The translations under genes were made by a program, and so were the position numbers. A stretch of DNA of 51,399 nucleotides, taken from contig NZ_MUKN01000030.1 in the NCBI RefSeq assembly GCF_001995175.1, forward strand, positions 1 through 51,399, given 5' to 3'. The notes under the pieces were generated by a model. That model was not told the DNA's origin, made no database searches, and was given only the letters and a program-made list of their open reading frames with translations. The stretch comes from Rathayibacter rhapontici. GTDB lineage: Bacteria; Actinomycetota; Actinomycetes; Actinomycetales; Microbacteriaceae. Shown here piece after piece: positions 1 to 8,480 of the stretch (positions are counted from its first letter, which is position 1; every line of letters starts with the position of its first letter).

Positions 1-840
1 TTCTTCGGCTTCGGCCGGAAGAAGGCCCCGGAGGTGAAGCCCGGCGTGTACCTCGACGGCGGGTTCGGCGTCGGCAAGACCCACCTCCTCGCCGCGATCT
101 GGCACGCGGTGCCGGGCCGCACCTACTTCGGCACCTTCATCGAGTACACCGCTCTGGTCGGCGCGCTCGGCTACGCGGCGACGGTGTCGCTCCTGAAGGG
201 CTCCGCCCTCCTCTGCATCGACGAGTTCGAGCTCGACGACCCGGGCGACACGATGCTGATGACCCGCCTGCTGGGCGAGCTCGTCGCGTCCGGCACCCGC
301 ATCGCGGCGACGTCGAACACCCCGCCGAACGCACTCGGCGAGGGCCGGTTCGCGGCCGCGGACTTCCTCCGCGAGATCCACGCGATGGCGGAGCACTTCC
401 AGACGATGCGCATCGACGGAACCGACTACCGCCGCCGGGACATCGAGGGGCACGCCGTCACGCGGACCGACTCCGAGATCGCCGAGGCCCTCGCGCAGGC
501 CCCGGCCGGCGCCGTGGTCACCGACGACTCCTTCCGAGCGGCCGTGGACCACCTCGGCTCCGTGCACCCCTCTCGATACATCAAGGTGATCGACGGAGTG
601 GACGCGATCGTCCTCCGCGACGTCGTGGCGCTGACCGACCAGACCGACGCCCTGCGCCTCGTGGCGTTCATCGACCGGGTGTACGACGCGCAGATCCCGG
701 TGCTCGCCTCGGGAGTGCCGCTGGACGAGGTCTTCGGAGGCGACATGCTCAGCGGCGGCTACCGCAAGAAGTACCTCCGCTCGATGTCGCGGCTCATCGC
801 GCTGACCAGCATGAGGGCGTTCGCGGCGCCGTCTTCGTAG
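1..840 (+). CDS. zapE: ZapE/AFG1-family cell-division ATPase (5' end outside window)
   Basis: The reading frame is open from base 1, so the N-terminus lies upstream; 279 residues are visible. A Walker A motif (GGFGVGKT, visible residues 20-27) is followed by a Walker B segment (LLCIDEFEL) and a sensor-like TSNTPP, the layout of the AFG1/ZapE single-domain AAA ATPases. In other bacteria ZapE is a peripheral membrane ATPase linked to division; its role in actinobacteria is less clear. The later part (YIKVIDGVDAI, then LASGVPLDEVFGG) fits the family C-terminus. The gene ends at TAG and is followed by 225 bases before amtB. The family call is firm. The division role is inferred from other bacteria. 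Confidence 0.88.
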   Translation, partial: FFGFGRKKAPEVKPGVYLDGGFGVGKTHLLAAIWHAVPGRTYFGTFIEYTALVGALGYAATVSLLKGSALLCIDEFELDDPGDTMLMTRLLGELVASGTRIAATSNTPPNALGEGRFAAADFLREIHAMAEHFQTMRIDGTDYRRRDIEGHAVTRTDSEIAEALAQAPAGAVVTDDSFRAAVDHLGSVHPSRYIKVIDGVDAIVLRDVVALTDQTDALRLVAFIDRVYDAQIPVLASGVPLDEVFGGDMLSGGYRKKYLRSMSRLIALTSMRAFAAPSS

Positions 841-897
841 GATCCGGGCCCCTTCGGAGGGCACGAGGCGCTCCGCAGAGCGCTCCGGCAGGTCCGT

Positions 898-944
898 GTA
901 ACGCGTTGTTCACACGAAACGCTCCCCTGTAACGCGCCCGAAAC
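898..944 (+). promoter_or_regulatory. Candidate GlnR binding boxes upstream of amtB
   Basis: GTAAC (929-933), six bases, then GAAAC (940-944) exactly matches the actinobacterial GlnR pattern gTnAc-n6-GaAAc. A second, looser site lies upstream: GTAAC (898-902), six bases, TTCAC (909-913), with another GAAAC at 916-920. The cluster is 120-170 bases before the amtB start. GlnR control of amtB under nitrogen limitation is well known in actinobacteria. Binding here is inferred from the motif and the gene it precedes. Confidence 0.6.
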
Positions 945-1065
945 GCGGCGCCCCTCGGGACGAAACGTCGCACGGCCAGACTGTCCGCGTACTCAAGCGA
1001 CTCGACTCCGCTGACGCCCAGGCGTTCTCCGGGTCGCTCCTGCGCACCCGAAGAAAGGTTTCAGA

Positions 1066-2343
1066 ATGGATCAAGGCAACACCGCCTTCCTTCTCATCGC
1101 CGCGGCACTCGTGCTGCTGATGACGCCGGGACTGGCGTTCTTCTACGGCGGTCTCGTCCGGGCGAAGAGCGTCATCAGCATGATGATGCTCAGCTTCGGA
1201 GCGATGGGGCTGATCGGAGTCCTCTGGGTCCTCTACGGCTACGCCATCGTGTTCGGCAACGGCCCCGCGGGCCCCGCCGGCACCGACTCCTTCTTCGGGA
1301 TCGACGGCTTCCTCGGCATCGACGTCGCGCAGATGGGCCTGCAGGGCGTCTACAACGACGCGCTCGCCGAGCAGACCGGGGCCTACCCGACGATCGCCTT
1401 CGCGGCGTTCCAGGCCACGTTCGCGATCATCACCGTCGCGCTCATCTCGGGTGCGATCGCCGACCGCGCCAAGTTCGGCGCATGGATGGTCTTCGCCGGC
1501 GTCTGGGCCACGGTCGTCTACTTCCCCGTCGCCTCCTGGGTCTTCAACTTCACCGTCGGCGACGAGGGCGTCGTGGACGGCGGCTGGATCGCCTACAACG
1601 TCGGCGCGATCGACTTCGCGGGCGGCACCGCGGTGCACATCAACGCCGGTGCGGCGGCCCTCGCCCTCGCCCTGGTCCTGGGCAAGCGCGTCAACTTCAC
1701 CAAGGGCGCGCACCAGCCGCACAACCCGCCGTTCGTGCTGCTCGGCGCCGGTCTGCTCTGGTTCGGCTGGTTCGGCTTCAACGCCGGCTCCGAGCTGGCC
1801 GCCGACGGCATCGCCGCCATCGCGTTCCTGAACACCATCGCCGCTCCGGCCGCCGCGATCCTCGGCTGGCTCGTCGTCGAGAAGATCAAGGACGGCAAGC
1901 CCACCTCGATCGGCGCCGCCTCCGGTGCCGTCGCGGGCCTCGTCGCGATCACCCCCGCCTGCGCCAGCCTGTCGCCGTTCTGGGCGATCGTCCTGGGCGT
2001 CATCACCGGAGCCGTCTGCGCCCTGGCGATCGACCTCAAGTACCGCCTCGGCTACGACGACTCGCTCGACGTGGTCGGCGTCCACCTGGTCGGCGGTCTC
2101 ATCGGAACGCTCTACATCGGCTTCTTCGGCACCGACGTCGGCCTGTTCCTCGGCGGCGGAGCCGCTCAGCTCGGCGCGCAGGCCCTCGCGGCCTTCACCG
2201 TCCTAGCCTACTCCTTCCTGATGACCCTCCTGATCGGCTTCGTGATCCAGAAGACCATCGGGTTCCGCGTCAAGAACGAGGACGAGGTCGCCGGCATCGA
2301 CACCGCGATCCACGGTGAGGCGGGCTACGTCCTCGCGGACTGA
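1066..2343 (+). CDS. amtB: Ammonium transporter AmtB
   Basis: This is a 425-residue Amt/MEP/Rh channel for ammonium uptake. The N-terminus MDQGNTAFLLIAAALVL leads into about eleven hydrophobic segments. The family signature DFAGGTAVHIN supplies Asp183 and the first pore histidine, His191. The second, His340, sits in VGVHLVGG. Length is typical. The ATG follows an AAGAAAGG ribosome binding site. A strong hairpin follows the stop, so the gene appears monocistronic. The usual actinobacterial partners glnK (glnB) and glnD are not downstream, which means the PII partner must be elsewhere or absent. The upstream GlnR-like box suggests induction in low nitrogen. Confidence 0.96.
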   Translation: MDQGNTAFLLIAAALVLLMTPGLAFFYGGLVRAKSVISMMMLSFGAMGLIGVLWVLYGYAIVFGNGPAGPAGTDSFFGIDGFLGIDVAQMGLQGVYNDALAEQTGAYPTIAFAAFQATFAIITVALISGAIADRAKFGAWMVFAGVWATVVYFPVASWVFNFTVGDEGVVDGGWIAYNVGAIDFAGGTAVHINAGAAALALALVLGKRVNFTKGAHQPHNPPFVLLGAGLLWFGWFGFNAGSELAADGIAAIAFLNTIAAPAAAILGWLVVEKIKDGKPTSIGAASGAVAGLVAITPACASLSPFWAIVLGVITGAVCALAIDLKYRLGYDDSLDVVGVHLVGGLIGTLYIGFFGTDVGLFLGGGAAQLGAQALAAFTVLAYSFLMTLLIGFVIQKTIGFRVKNEDEVAGIDTAIHGEAGYVLAD

Positions 2344-2368
2344 CCCCACCTCACCCGCACCGCACCGC

Positions 2369-2402
2369 ACGGGGTGCCGCTCTTCCGAGAGCGGCACCCC
2401 GT
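2369..2402 (+). terminator. Rho-independent-type hairpin after amtB
   Basis: A perfect 15-bp stem (2369-2383 with 2388-2402) closes on a 4-base loop, TCCG. It starts 25 bases after the amtB stop. There is no U-tract, which is common for terminators in high-GC actinobacteria. Confidence 0.8.
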
Positions 2403-2444
2403 CGTCGTTCCCCCGCCGCGCGGGGGATCCGGGCTAGTTCCCGG

Positions 2445-2975
2445 GTGCCCTCCTCGCGCTCGGTCGTGTCCCTGCTCCTCCGACTCCTCGGCCGCACCAT
2501 CGCGCCGCGGCCCGATGCGCAGCCGCCCGCTCAGCGTCCTTTCCTGACGCCGACGGCCACGACGCCGGGGGCCAGCGGAGTGGGCCGGACCGTCGAGATC
2601 GACCCGGCACGCGTGCACGGAGTGCACGCCGGCTACGCACCGACCGCCGACGGCGACCCGGACCCCGGCGAGATCGTCTGGACCTGGGTCCCCTACGAGG
2701 AGGACGACGGACGCGGCAAGGACCGCCCGGTGCTCGTCCTCGCGGTCGAGAAGGCGGGCACCGTCCTGGCGGTGCGCCTGAGCTCGAAGCAGCACGACGG
2801 CTACCTGCCGGTCGGCACGGGCGCCTGGGACGCCGAGGGGCGGCCGAGCTGGGTCGACCCGGAGCGGGTGTTCCGCATCCACCCCGCCGGCATGCGCCGC
2901 GAGGGCGCGGTGCTCGAGCGCTCGCGGTTCGATCCGATCGCGAAGGCCGTCTCGGCGCGCTACGGCTGGCGCTGA
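2445..2975 (+). CDS. PemK/MazF-like protein (orphan)
   Basis: The product has 176 residues. The C-terminal two thirds resemble the PemK/MazF fold: GEIVWTWVPYEEDDG followed by KDRPVLVL, the strand pattern with which MazF-like endoribonucleases begin, and a basic C-terminus ending ARYGWR. The first 70 residues are proline- and alanine-rich and unlike classic MazF. The start is taken at GTG 2445; a second in-frame GTG lies at 2466, and neither has a strong ribosome binding site. No antitoxin gene lies beside it. This solitary form may not act as a toxin at all, so the name reflects the fold only. Confidence 0.65.
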   Translation: MPSSRSVVSLLLRLLGRTIAPRPDAQPPAQRPFLTPTATTPGASGVGRTVEIDPARVHGVHAGYAPTADGDPDPGEIVWTWVPYEEDDGRGKDRPVLVLAVEKAGTVLAVRLSSKQHDGYLPVGTGAWDAEGRPSWVDPERVFRIHPAGMRREGAVLERSRFDPIAKAVSARYGWR

Positions 2976-3018
2976 CGGCGGCGCTCGACTCCGACCGGCG
3001 CCGCCGGCCGCGCGGGGC

Positions 3019-3777
3019 TCAGCCCAGCGGCTCGATCGGCACGAAGTCGGGGAATTTCGCCGTGCGCCCGTCGCCGGAGGAGGTGCCGGTCAGGCGCCTG
3101 CGCACCCACGGGGCCACGTGCTCGCGGTAGTACTGCGCGGATCCCTGGCGACCGGCCTGCTCGGCCGGGATGTCCCGCCAGACGGCGGGCGGGGTCAGCC
3201 CCAGGGCCGAGAGGACCTTCGACGCCACGCGGTGGTGCCCGCGCGCGCCCATGTGCAGCCGGTCCTCCGACCACATCTCCGGTCGCTGGAAGGCGGAGTC
3301 GTTCCAGTTGTCGGCGACGACGATGTCGTCGCGGCCCTCGATCCGGCGCAGGACCGCGGAGGTGAGCGCATCGCCCCGCCGCTTGATCATGCGCCCGAGA
3401 GGCAGCCGGGCCGAGGGATCGGCGCCGGCGAGGGCGATCAGCACCACCCCCTCCTCGTCGCACCGGCGGAGCACGTGCGCGTAGGAGTCGGCGATCCGGT
3501 CGATGTCGGCGCGGGGGCGGAGCATGTCATTGCCGCCTCCGTTGAAGGACAGGTGGGTCGGCTTCAGGGCGAGAGCGGGCTCGAGCTGCTCCTGGACGAT
3601 GGGCGCGATGAGCCGGCCCCGGATCGCGAGGTTGGCGTAGCCGATCCGCTCGCCCGTCGCCTCGGCCCAGCCCTGCGCGGCCAGGTCGGCCCAGCCGCGC
3701 GCGGTGCCGTCCGGCAGCTCATCGCCGACGCCCTCGGTGAAGGAGTCGCCGATCGCGACGTAGCGGACGGCGGTCAT
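3019..3777 (-). CDS. SGNH/GDSL-family hydrolase
   Basis: This is a 252-residue predicted cytosolic esterase/lipase of the SGNH superfamily. Block I is GDSFTEG with nucleophile Ser12. Block II is around Gly54 (AIRGRL). Block III is GGND with Asn83. Block V is DRLHMG with Asp172 and His175. All four catalytic blocks are present, so the enzyme should be active. The ATG at 3777 is chosen because GGGGAG lies seven bases before it; an upstream GTG at 3795 would place that ribosome binding site inside the gene. A TACCGT hexamer at 3807-3812 could be the -10. The natural ester substrate cannot be read from the sequence. Confidence 0.88.
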   Translation of the reverse strand: MTAVRYVAIGDSFTEGVGDELPDGTARGWADLAAQGWAEATGERIGYANLAIRGRLIAPIVQEQLEPALALKPTHLSFNGGGNDMLRPRADIDRIADSYAHVLRRCDEEGVVLIALAGADPSARLPLGRMIKRRGDALTSAVLRRIEGRDDIVVADNWNDSAFQRPEMWSEDRLHMGARGHHRVASKVLSALGLTPPAVWRDIPAEQAGRQGSAQYYREHVAPWVRRRLTGTSSGDGRTAKFPDFVPIEPLG

Positions 3778-3847
3778 CGGTGTACTCCCCGGCACTGCAT
3801 CGTCTTACGGTAGCGGGCGCGACGGAACCGGAGCCCGGGGTGGACCG

Positions 3848-4243
3848 TCAGCCCTCCCAGCCGAGGAGCCAGGTGATGCCGTACCGGTCTCGGACCTGAC
3901 CGTCGGTCGCTCCCCACGGCTTCGCCCCGAGCGGGTCGACGACGGCGCCGCCCTCGGCGAGACCCTCGAACCAGCGCTGGAGCACCTCCGGTTCCGCGGC
4001 CCCGAGGAGCGCGAAGAGGACTCCCTCGAGGTGGAGCGACTCCTCGCCGGTCGCCGCGTCGGACGCGGCGAGCGCCACCGGACCGGTGAGCACGCCGTGG
4101 GCGATCGCCTCGCCGGGGCCGTCGGTGCGGCCGAACTGCGCGAAGGTGTGCAGGGCGAGCTCGCCGCCGAAGACGTGGTGATAGAAGCCGAGGGCGGACC
4201 GGGCTGTGCCGGGGAACGCGAGGTAGGGCAGCGGCGCGGTCAT
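3848..4243 (-). CDS. VOC-family protein (PhnB-like)
   Basis: This 131-residue protein resembles the PhnB/YdcN-like branch of the vicinal oxygen chelate superfamily. It starts PYLAFPGTARSALGFYHHVFGG and ends with DRYGITWLLG, both typical of that branch. Such proteins bind small molecules or antibiotics, or are metal-dependent enzymes; the role here is unknown. The ATG at 4243 is preferred over a GTG three codons earlier because TAGGGT (4251-4256, minus strand) sits seven bases upstream, in position for leaderless transcription. Confidence 0.82.
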   Translation of the reverse strand: MTAPLPYLAFPGTARSALGFYHHVFGGELALHTFAQFGRTDGPGEAIAHGVLTGPVALAASDAATGEESLHLEGVLFALLGAAEPEVLQRWFEGLAEGGAVVDPLGAKPWGATDGQVRDRYGITWLLGWEG

Positions 4244-4292
4244 GCGGGCCACCCTAGAGCGCCGTGCCCGCCCTCGGGAAGCGGCCCGGCAC

Positions 4293-5237
4293 TCAGGTGC
4301 CGCGGCCGAAGACGTGGAGATCGAGGTCGGCGCTCAGCCGATCGCTGACCCGGCGGCCACGGACGCTGGTGCCGTCGCGGTCCAGCGGCGGGCTCACGAC
4401 CGCCGCGCCCAGCCGACCGGGCACCGAGAGGACCAGAGCGCCCGACACGCTCGACTTCGCGGGGATCCCGACCGCGCGCATCCAGCGTCCGGAGCCGTCG
4501 TACACCCCGCAGGTCGCCATCACCGAGAGCACGTCCCGCGCGACGGCGGGAGGGACGACGCGCTCCCCGGTGACGGGGTTCACTCCGCCGAGAGCGAGAG
4601 TCGCGCCCATGACGGCGAGCGAGCGGGTGTCGACGAGCACGGCGCAGGCCCGCGCGTAGGCCGCGACCGCGTCGTCGGCTCCGACGTGCAGCGTGCCCTC
4701 GGCGCGCATGAGGTGCGCGAGGGCGTGATTGCGGTCGCCGAGCAGGTGCTCGTTGCGGGCGACGGAGTCGTCGACCTCGAGGGGGCGCCCGGCGAAGGCC
4801 GACAGGCCGCGGAGGATGCGCTCGCTCCGCTCGTCGGCGCCGTCCCCGTCGACGAGGGAGGCGGTGAGCAGCGCGCCCGCGTTCACCATCGGGTTCGGCG
4901 GACGGCCCGTGCCGCTCTCGAGCTTGACCGCATCGAACGCCTCGCCGGTCGGCTCGATGCCGACCCGCTCGAGAGCGTCTCCGGCCGTGTCGAGCAGAGC
5001 CAGGGCGAACAGGAACGGCTTCACGGCCGACTGGATGCTGACGAGGACGGCCGCCTCCTCGCTGGCGCGGACGGAGCCGTCCGGCAGGGCGAGGGCGAGG
5101 GCGAGCAGGTGCGGGTCGGCGGCGGCGAGCTCGGGGATGCTGTCGTCGACGGCGCCGACCTCGTCCCCGTCGTCGGCGAGGATCCGACGGCGCAGCTCGT
5201 CGAGGTCGTAGGTCCGGGGATCGGCGGCGGAGCTCAT
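4293..5237 (-). CDS. glsA: Glutaminase (glutamine to glutamate and ammonia)
   Basis: The product is a 314-residue serine-dependent glutaminase of the beta-lactamase-like fold. The catalytic S-x-x-K is Ser70-Ala-Val-Lys73 in SIQSAVKPF; most glutaminases have SISK here. NPMVNAGALL and GIPAKSSVSGALV match two further family signatures. Length is close to bacterial GlsA. It hydrolyses L-glutamine in the cytosol. Together with amtB and the aminotransferase next door it places several nitrogen-handling genes in this stretch, though they are not one operon. The ATG at 5237 is followed by an acidic N-terminus typical of the family. Confidence 0.92.
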   Translation of the reverse strand: MSSAADPRTYDLDELRRRILADDGDEVGAVDDSIPELAAADPHLLALALALPDGSVRASEEAAVLVSIQSAVKPFLFALALLDTAGDALERVGIEPTGEAFDAVKLESGTGRPPNPMVNAGALLTASLVDGDGADERSERILRGLSAFAGRPLEVDDSVARNEHLLGDRNHALAHLMRAEGTLHVGADDAVAAYARACAVLVDTRSLAVMGATLALGGVNPVTGERVVPPAVARDVLSVMATCGVYDGSGRWMRAVGIPAKSSVSGALVLSVPGRLGAAVVSPPLDRDGTSVRGRRVSDRLSADLDLHVFGRGT

Positions 5238-5313
5238 CCGACCAGGGTGACACGCGCACCTCGACGCCGCGCGGGAGGGCGCCGGGCGCCCGCCGGGTGG
5301 CTACCCTGGCCGG

Positions 5314-6540
5314 ATGAGCACTCCGCGCCCCCTCGAGCAGTCCGCGAAACTCCGGAACGTCCTCTACGAGATCCGCGGGAAGGCCCTCGTCGAGGCCTCG
5401 CGGCTCGAGAGCGAGGGGCACCGCATCCTCAAGCTCAACACCGGGAACCCCGCCGGCTTCGACTTCGAGGCGCCGCACCAGATCGTGCGCGACATGATCG
5501 CCGCGGTCCCGAACGCCCACGGCTACAGCGACAGCCGCGGGATCCTCTCGGCACGCCAGGCCGTCACCTACCGCTACGAGGAGATCCCGGGCTTCCCACC
5601 GGTCGACCCCGAGTGGGTGTTCCTGGGCAACGGGGTGTCGGAGCTCATCACGATGACCTTGCAGGCCCTGCTCGACGACGGCGACGAGGTGCTGATCCCG
5701 GCACCCGACTACCCGCTCTGGACGGCGATGACGAGCCTGGCCGGCGGGACGGCCGTGCACTACCGCTGCGCGGAGGAGGACGCCTGGCAGCCGGACCTCG
5801 AGGACATCCGCTCGAAGATCACCCCGCAGACCAAGGCGATCGTGGTGATCAACCCCAACAACCCGACGGGCGCGGTCTACAGCCGGGCGGTCCTCGAGGG
5901 GATCGTCGCCGTCGCCCGCGAGCACTCGCTGCTGCTGCTCGCCGACGAGATCTACGACCGGATCCTCTACGACGACGCGGTGCACATCCCGCTCGCCTCG
6001 CTGGCGCCGGACCTGCTCTGCCTGACCTTCAACGGGCTGTCGAAGACCTACCGGGTGGCGGGCTACCGCTCCGGCTGGCTGGCGATCACGGGCCCGCGGG
6101 CGCACGCGGAGGGGTTCCTCGAGGGCATCACGCTGCTCGCGTCGACGCGGCTGTGCCCGAACGTGCCCGGTCAGTACGCGATCCAGGCCGCGCTCTCGGG
6201 CGTGCAGTCGATCGAGGCGCTCGTGGCTCCGGAGGGGCGGCTGCACCGCCAGCGCGACGCGGCGTGGTCCGGCCTCGAGCGGATCCCCGGCGTCTCGTGC
6301 GAGCTGCCCCGCGGAGCGCTCTACGCGTTCCCGCGGCTGGACCCCGAGGTGCACGACATCCGCGACGACGGGAGGCTCGTCTACGATCTGCTGATCGCGG
6401 AGCACATCCTGCTGGTGCCGGGGACGGGGTTCAACTGGCCGACCCCCGACCACCTCCGCATCGTCACCCTCCCCGAGGAGCGGGTGATCTCGGAGGCGAT
6501 CGAGCGGCTCGGCAACTTCCTGTCGTCGTACCGGCAGTAG
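5314..6540 (+). CDS. Pyridoxal-phosphate aminotransferase, AlaA-like (class I)
   Basis: The 408-residue fold-type I aminotransferase carries NPNNPTG at 180-186, the pyridine-contacting Asp211 and Tyr214 (ADEIYD), and the Schiff-base Lys244 in SKTYRVAGYRSGW. The substrate-carboxylate arginine is in HLRIVTLP. The whole sequence, including an opening of the type RNVLYEIRG, resembles AlaA, which makes alanine from pyruvate and glutamate. ATG 5314 is supported by TACCCT (5302-5307) exactly six bases upstream, a leaderless arrangement. It is divergent from glutaminase. Other specificities, such as valine-pyruvate or aspartate, cannot be excluded. Confidence 0.88.
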   Translation: MSTPRPLEQSAKLRNVLYEIRGKALVEASRLESEGHRILKLNTGNPAGFDFEAPHQIVRDMIAAVPNAHGYSDSRGILSARQAVTYRYEEIPGFPPVDPEWVFLGNGVSELITMTLQALLDDGDEVLIPAPDYPLWTAMTSLAGGTAVHYRCAEEDAWQPDLEDIRSKITPQTKAIVVINPNNPTGAVYSRAVLEGIVAVAREHSLLLLADEIYDRILYDDAVHIPLASLAPDLLCLTFNGLSKTYRVAGYRSGWLAITGPRAHAEGFLEGITLLASTRLCPNVPGQYAIQAALSGVQSIEALVAPEGRLHRQRDAAWSGLERIPGVSCELPRGALYAFPRLDPEVHDIRDDGRLVYDLLIAEHILLVPGTGFNWPTPDHLRIVTLPEERVISEAIERLGNFLSSYRQ

Positions 6541-6568
6541 CCCCGCGCTCCCGCCGCGTCGGCGCGGG

Positions 6569-7222
6569 TCAGCGCAGGAGTGCGCGCAGGTCCTCCACCG
6601 TCCGGCCCGCGAGGGTCGGCCAGAGCACGCGGTCGGCGCCCTCGGCGAGCGCCACCTGGTGCGGGACCCCGACGGCCGCGGCACCCGAGGCGACGGCGGC
6701 GCCGAGACCCGTGGGGGAGTCCTCGACGGCCGCGCAGTCCTCGATCGCCACTCCCAGGAGGCGGGCGGCGAGCAGGTAGGGCTCGGGGTCCGGCTTCCCG
6801 CGGGTGACGTCGTCTCCCGTGACCACGACGGCGAACGTCACGTCGCCGGCGAGCGCCGCGGCGACGATCGAGGCCAGCCGGCGCGACGAGGTGGTCACGA
6901 TCGCCTGCGGGATCCCCGCTGCCGCGACGGAGCGGAGGAGCTCGCGTGCTCCGGGCCGCCAGGCGATCCCCGCGCCGAGGGCGGCCTCGACGTCGCCCTC
7001 GAGCGCGTCCTCGATCGCGCCGTCGTCGAGTGCGACCCCCGCCGCGCGGAGGGCGACGGCCGTCTGCTCCAGGGTCGAGCCGACGAGGGCGAGCGCGTCG
7101 GCCTCGCTCCAGACTCCGCCCGAGCGCTCGACGAGGGCGTACTGGGCGGCGATCCACGCGGGCTCGGAGTCGACGAGGGTGCCGTCCATGTCCCAGAGGA
7201 CCGCGCCGAGCTCCCGGGTCAC
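6569..7222 (-). CDS. HAD-superfamily phosphatase/phosphoglucomutase-like hydrolase
   Basis: The 217-residue product is a subfamily IA HAD protein. Motif I is DMDGTLVD with nucleophile Asp11 and acid Asp13. Motif II is in IVTTSS. Motif III/IV is GKPDPEPYLLAA followed by VEDSPTGLGAA. The GTG start overlaps the MFS stop codon in GTGA, so it is translated as the second gene of the MFS operon. It is a clear paralogue of the HAD protein at 44759-45487, sharing the opening VLWDMDGTLVD and the ending LWPTLAGRT. Small phosphate esters are the likely substrates; the exact one is unknown. Confidence 0.88.
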   Translation of the reverse strand: MTRELGAVLWDMDGTLVDSEPAWIAAQYALVERSGGVWSEADALALVGSTLEQTAVALRAAGVALDDGAIEDALEGDVEAALGAGIAWRPGARELLRSVAAAGIPQAIVTTSSRRLASIVAAALAGDVTFAVVVTGDDVTRGKPDPEPYLLAARLLGVAIEDCAAVEDSPTGLGAAVASGAAAVGVPHQVALAEGADRVLWPTLAGRTVEDLRALLR

Positions 7223-8439
7223 TGTGCGGCCTCCCCGCGGGAGGCGGACCGGCGCGTGCTCAGCACGGGGGAGAGGACGACCGCCAGGATCGCCGCGAGC
7301 GGGACGACGGCCAGGCCGACCCGCAGACCGGCGCTGTCTGCCACGAGTCCGACGAGCGGCGGCGACAGGAGGAACCCGAGCCGCATCAGCCACGAGACGA
7401 GCGTCACTCCGGTGCCGGCGCGCAGCCCCGGGATCTCGTCGGCCTCGTGCATCGCCGCGGGAACGGTCGTCGCGAGGCCGAAGCCGGCTGCGGCGAAGCC
7501 GAGGATCGTGCCGGGGACCGAGGGGAGCAGGAGGGCGAGACCCATCCCCACCCCGGCGATCACCCCTCCGGTGCGGACCACTGCGCGCTGACCGAAGCGG
7601 TCGACGAGGCGGTCGCCGAGGATCCGGCCGACGAACTGGGCGCCGACGAGGGCCACGAAGCCGTAGGCGGCGACGGCGGCGGTCGCTCCGAGATCGGCGG
7701 ACAGGTAGAGGGCCGCCCACGTCGAGCCCGCGTCCTCGACGAGCGTGCCCGCGATCGCCACGCCGACCAGGGCGGCGAGGACGAGGGCGACCCGCGCGCC
7801 GACGCGGGCCCGTGGCGCGCGATCACCGGCCACCGGATCGGGACGGGCCTCGTCGTCACGGCCGGGGAGGCAGAACCGCAGCGCGACCAGCGCCACGATC
7901 GCGAACAGGGTGCCCGAGAGCACGAGGTGGAGGGAGCGGGGCACGCCGAGCGCGAGGGCGCCGGCCGCCATCGAGCCGCCGAGGACCGCGCCGATCGACC
8001 ACACCGCGTGGAAGGAGTTGATGATGGAGCGGCCGTAGCGCCGCTGGACCCGCAGTCCGTGCGTGTTCTGCGCGACGTCGGTGATCGCGTCGGTCGCGCC
8101 CGCCAGGAGGAGTGCCGCGGCGAAGGCGAGCAGGGTCGGCGAGAAGCCCGCGACCATCGTGCCGATCGCGGTGAGGACGGTGCCGGCCACGGCCGCGCGG
8201 CCGCTCCCGAAGCGCCGGATCACGGAGGCGGAGGCGAGGCCGGCGAGGACCGCGCCGGTCGGGAAGGCGGCGATCGCGACTCCGTACGCCGCGTTGTCGA
8301 GCAGGAGGTCGGACTTGATCTCGGGGAAGCGCGGCACGAGATTGGCGAACAGCGCGCCGTTGGTGAGGAACAGGGCGGCGACGGCACCGCGGGCGCGGCG
8401 GGCCTCCCTGGTCGGAGGAGCGGAGTCGGGAGCAGGCAT
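7219..8439 (-). CDS. MFS transporter, probable drug/metabolite exporter
   Basis: This 406-residue protein has twelve predicted membrane segments with a central loop (RDDEARPDPVAGDRAPRA), the usual major facilitator layout. NLVPRFPEIKSDLL near the N-terminus is seen in MFS proteins that sit beside TetR regulators. ATG 8439 is chosen because TACGTT (8447-8452, minus strand) lies seven bases upstream, giving leaderless expression; an ATG seven codons earlier (8460) lies inside an operator. It is divergent from tetR, shares its two operators and overlaps the HAD gene downstream. Efflux controlled by TetR is the natural reading. The substrate is unknown. Confidence 0.87.
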   Translation of the reverse strand: MPAPDSAPPTREARRARGAVAALFLTNGALFANLVPRFPEIKSDLLLDNAAYGVAIAAFPTGAVLAGLASASVIRRFGSGRAAVAGTVLTAIGTMVAGFSPTLLAFAAALLLAGATDAITDVAQNTHGLRVQRRYGRSIINSFHAVWSIGAVLGGSMAAGALALGVPRSLHLVLSGTLFAIVALVALRFCLPGRDDEARPDPVAGDRAPRARVGARVALVLAALVGVAIAGTLVEDAGSTWAALYLSADLGATAAVAAYGFVALVGAQFVGRILGDRLVDRFGQRAVVRTGGVIAGVGMGLALLLPSVPGTILGFAAAGFGLATTVPAAMHEADEIPGLRAGTGVTLVSWLMRLGFLLSPPLVGLVADSAGLRVGLAVVPLAAILAVVLSPVLSTRRSASRGEAAQ

Positions 8440-8441
8440 GC

Positions 8442-8480
8442 GTACGAACGTACACGCCATGTGTACGATCGTGCACATGG
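8442..8480. promoter_or_regulatory. Two tandem palindromic operators between the MFS gene and tetR
   Basis: Operator 1 (8442-8453) is GTACG-AA-CGTAC. Operator 2 (8457-8480) is a 24-bp palindrome with one mismatched pair and core GTACG-AT-CGTGC. Their centres are 21 bases apart, two helical turns, so dimers would bind the same DNA face. Each operator contains a -10-like hexamer: TACGTT for the MFS gene, and TACGAT (8464-8469) reading toward tetR. Binding by the adjacent TetR would block both promoters. Binding itself is inferred. Confidence 0.72.

Noticed and set aside
910..2085. Long open frame antisense to amtB (391 codons, rich in Asp/Glu/Arg/Gly)
   Set aside because: High-GC genes leave the opposite strand open. 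The translation is low-complexity with no domain, and amtB is certain on the other strand.
2445..2975. Complete toxin-antitoxin module
   Set aside because: A PemK-like protein is present but no antitoxin-sized gene lies beside it on either strand, so only the orphan protein is claimed.
4240..6779. Two very long open frames, one per strand, over the glutaminase and aminotransferase genes
   Set aside because: Arg/Pro/Ala-rich shadow translations with no motif. They cross two well-supported genes and both intergenic regions.
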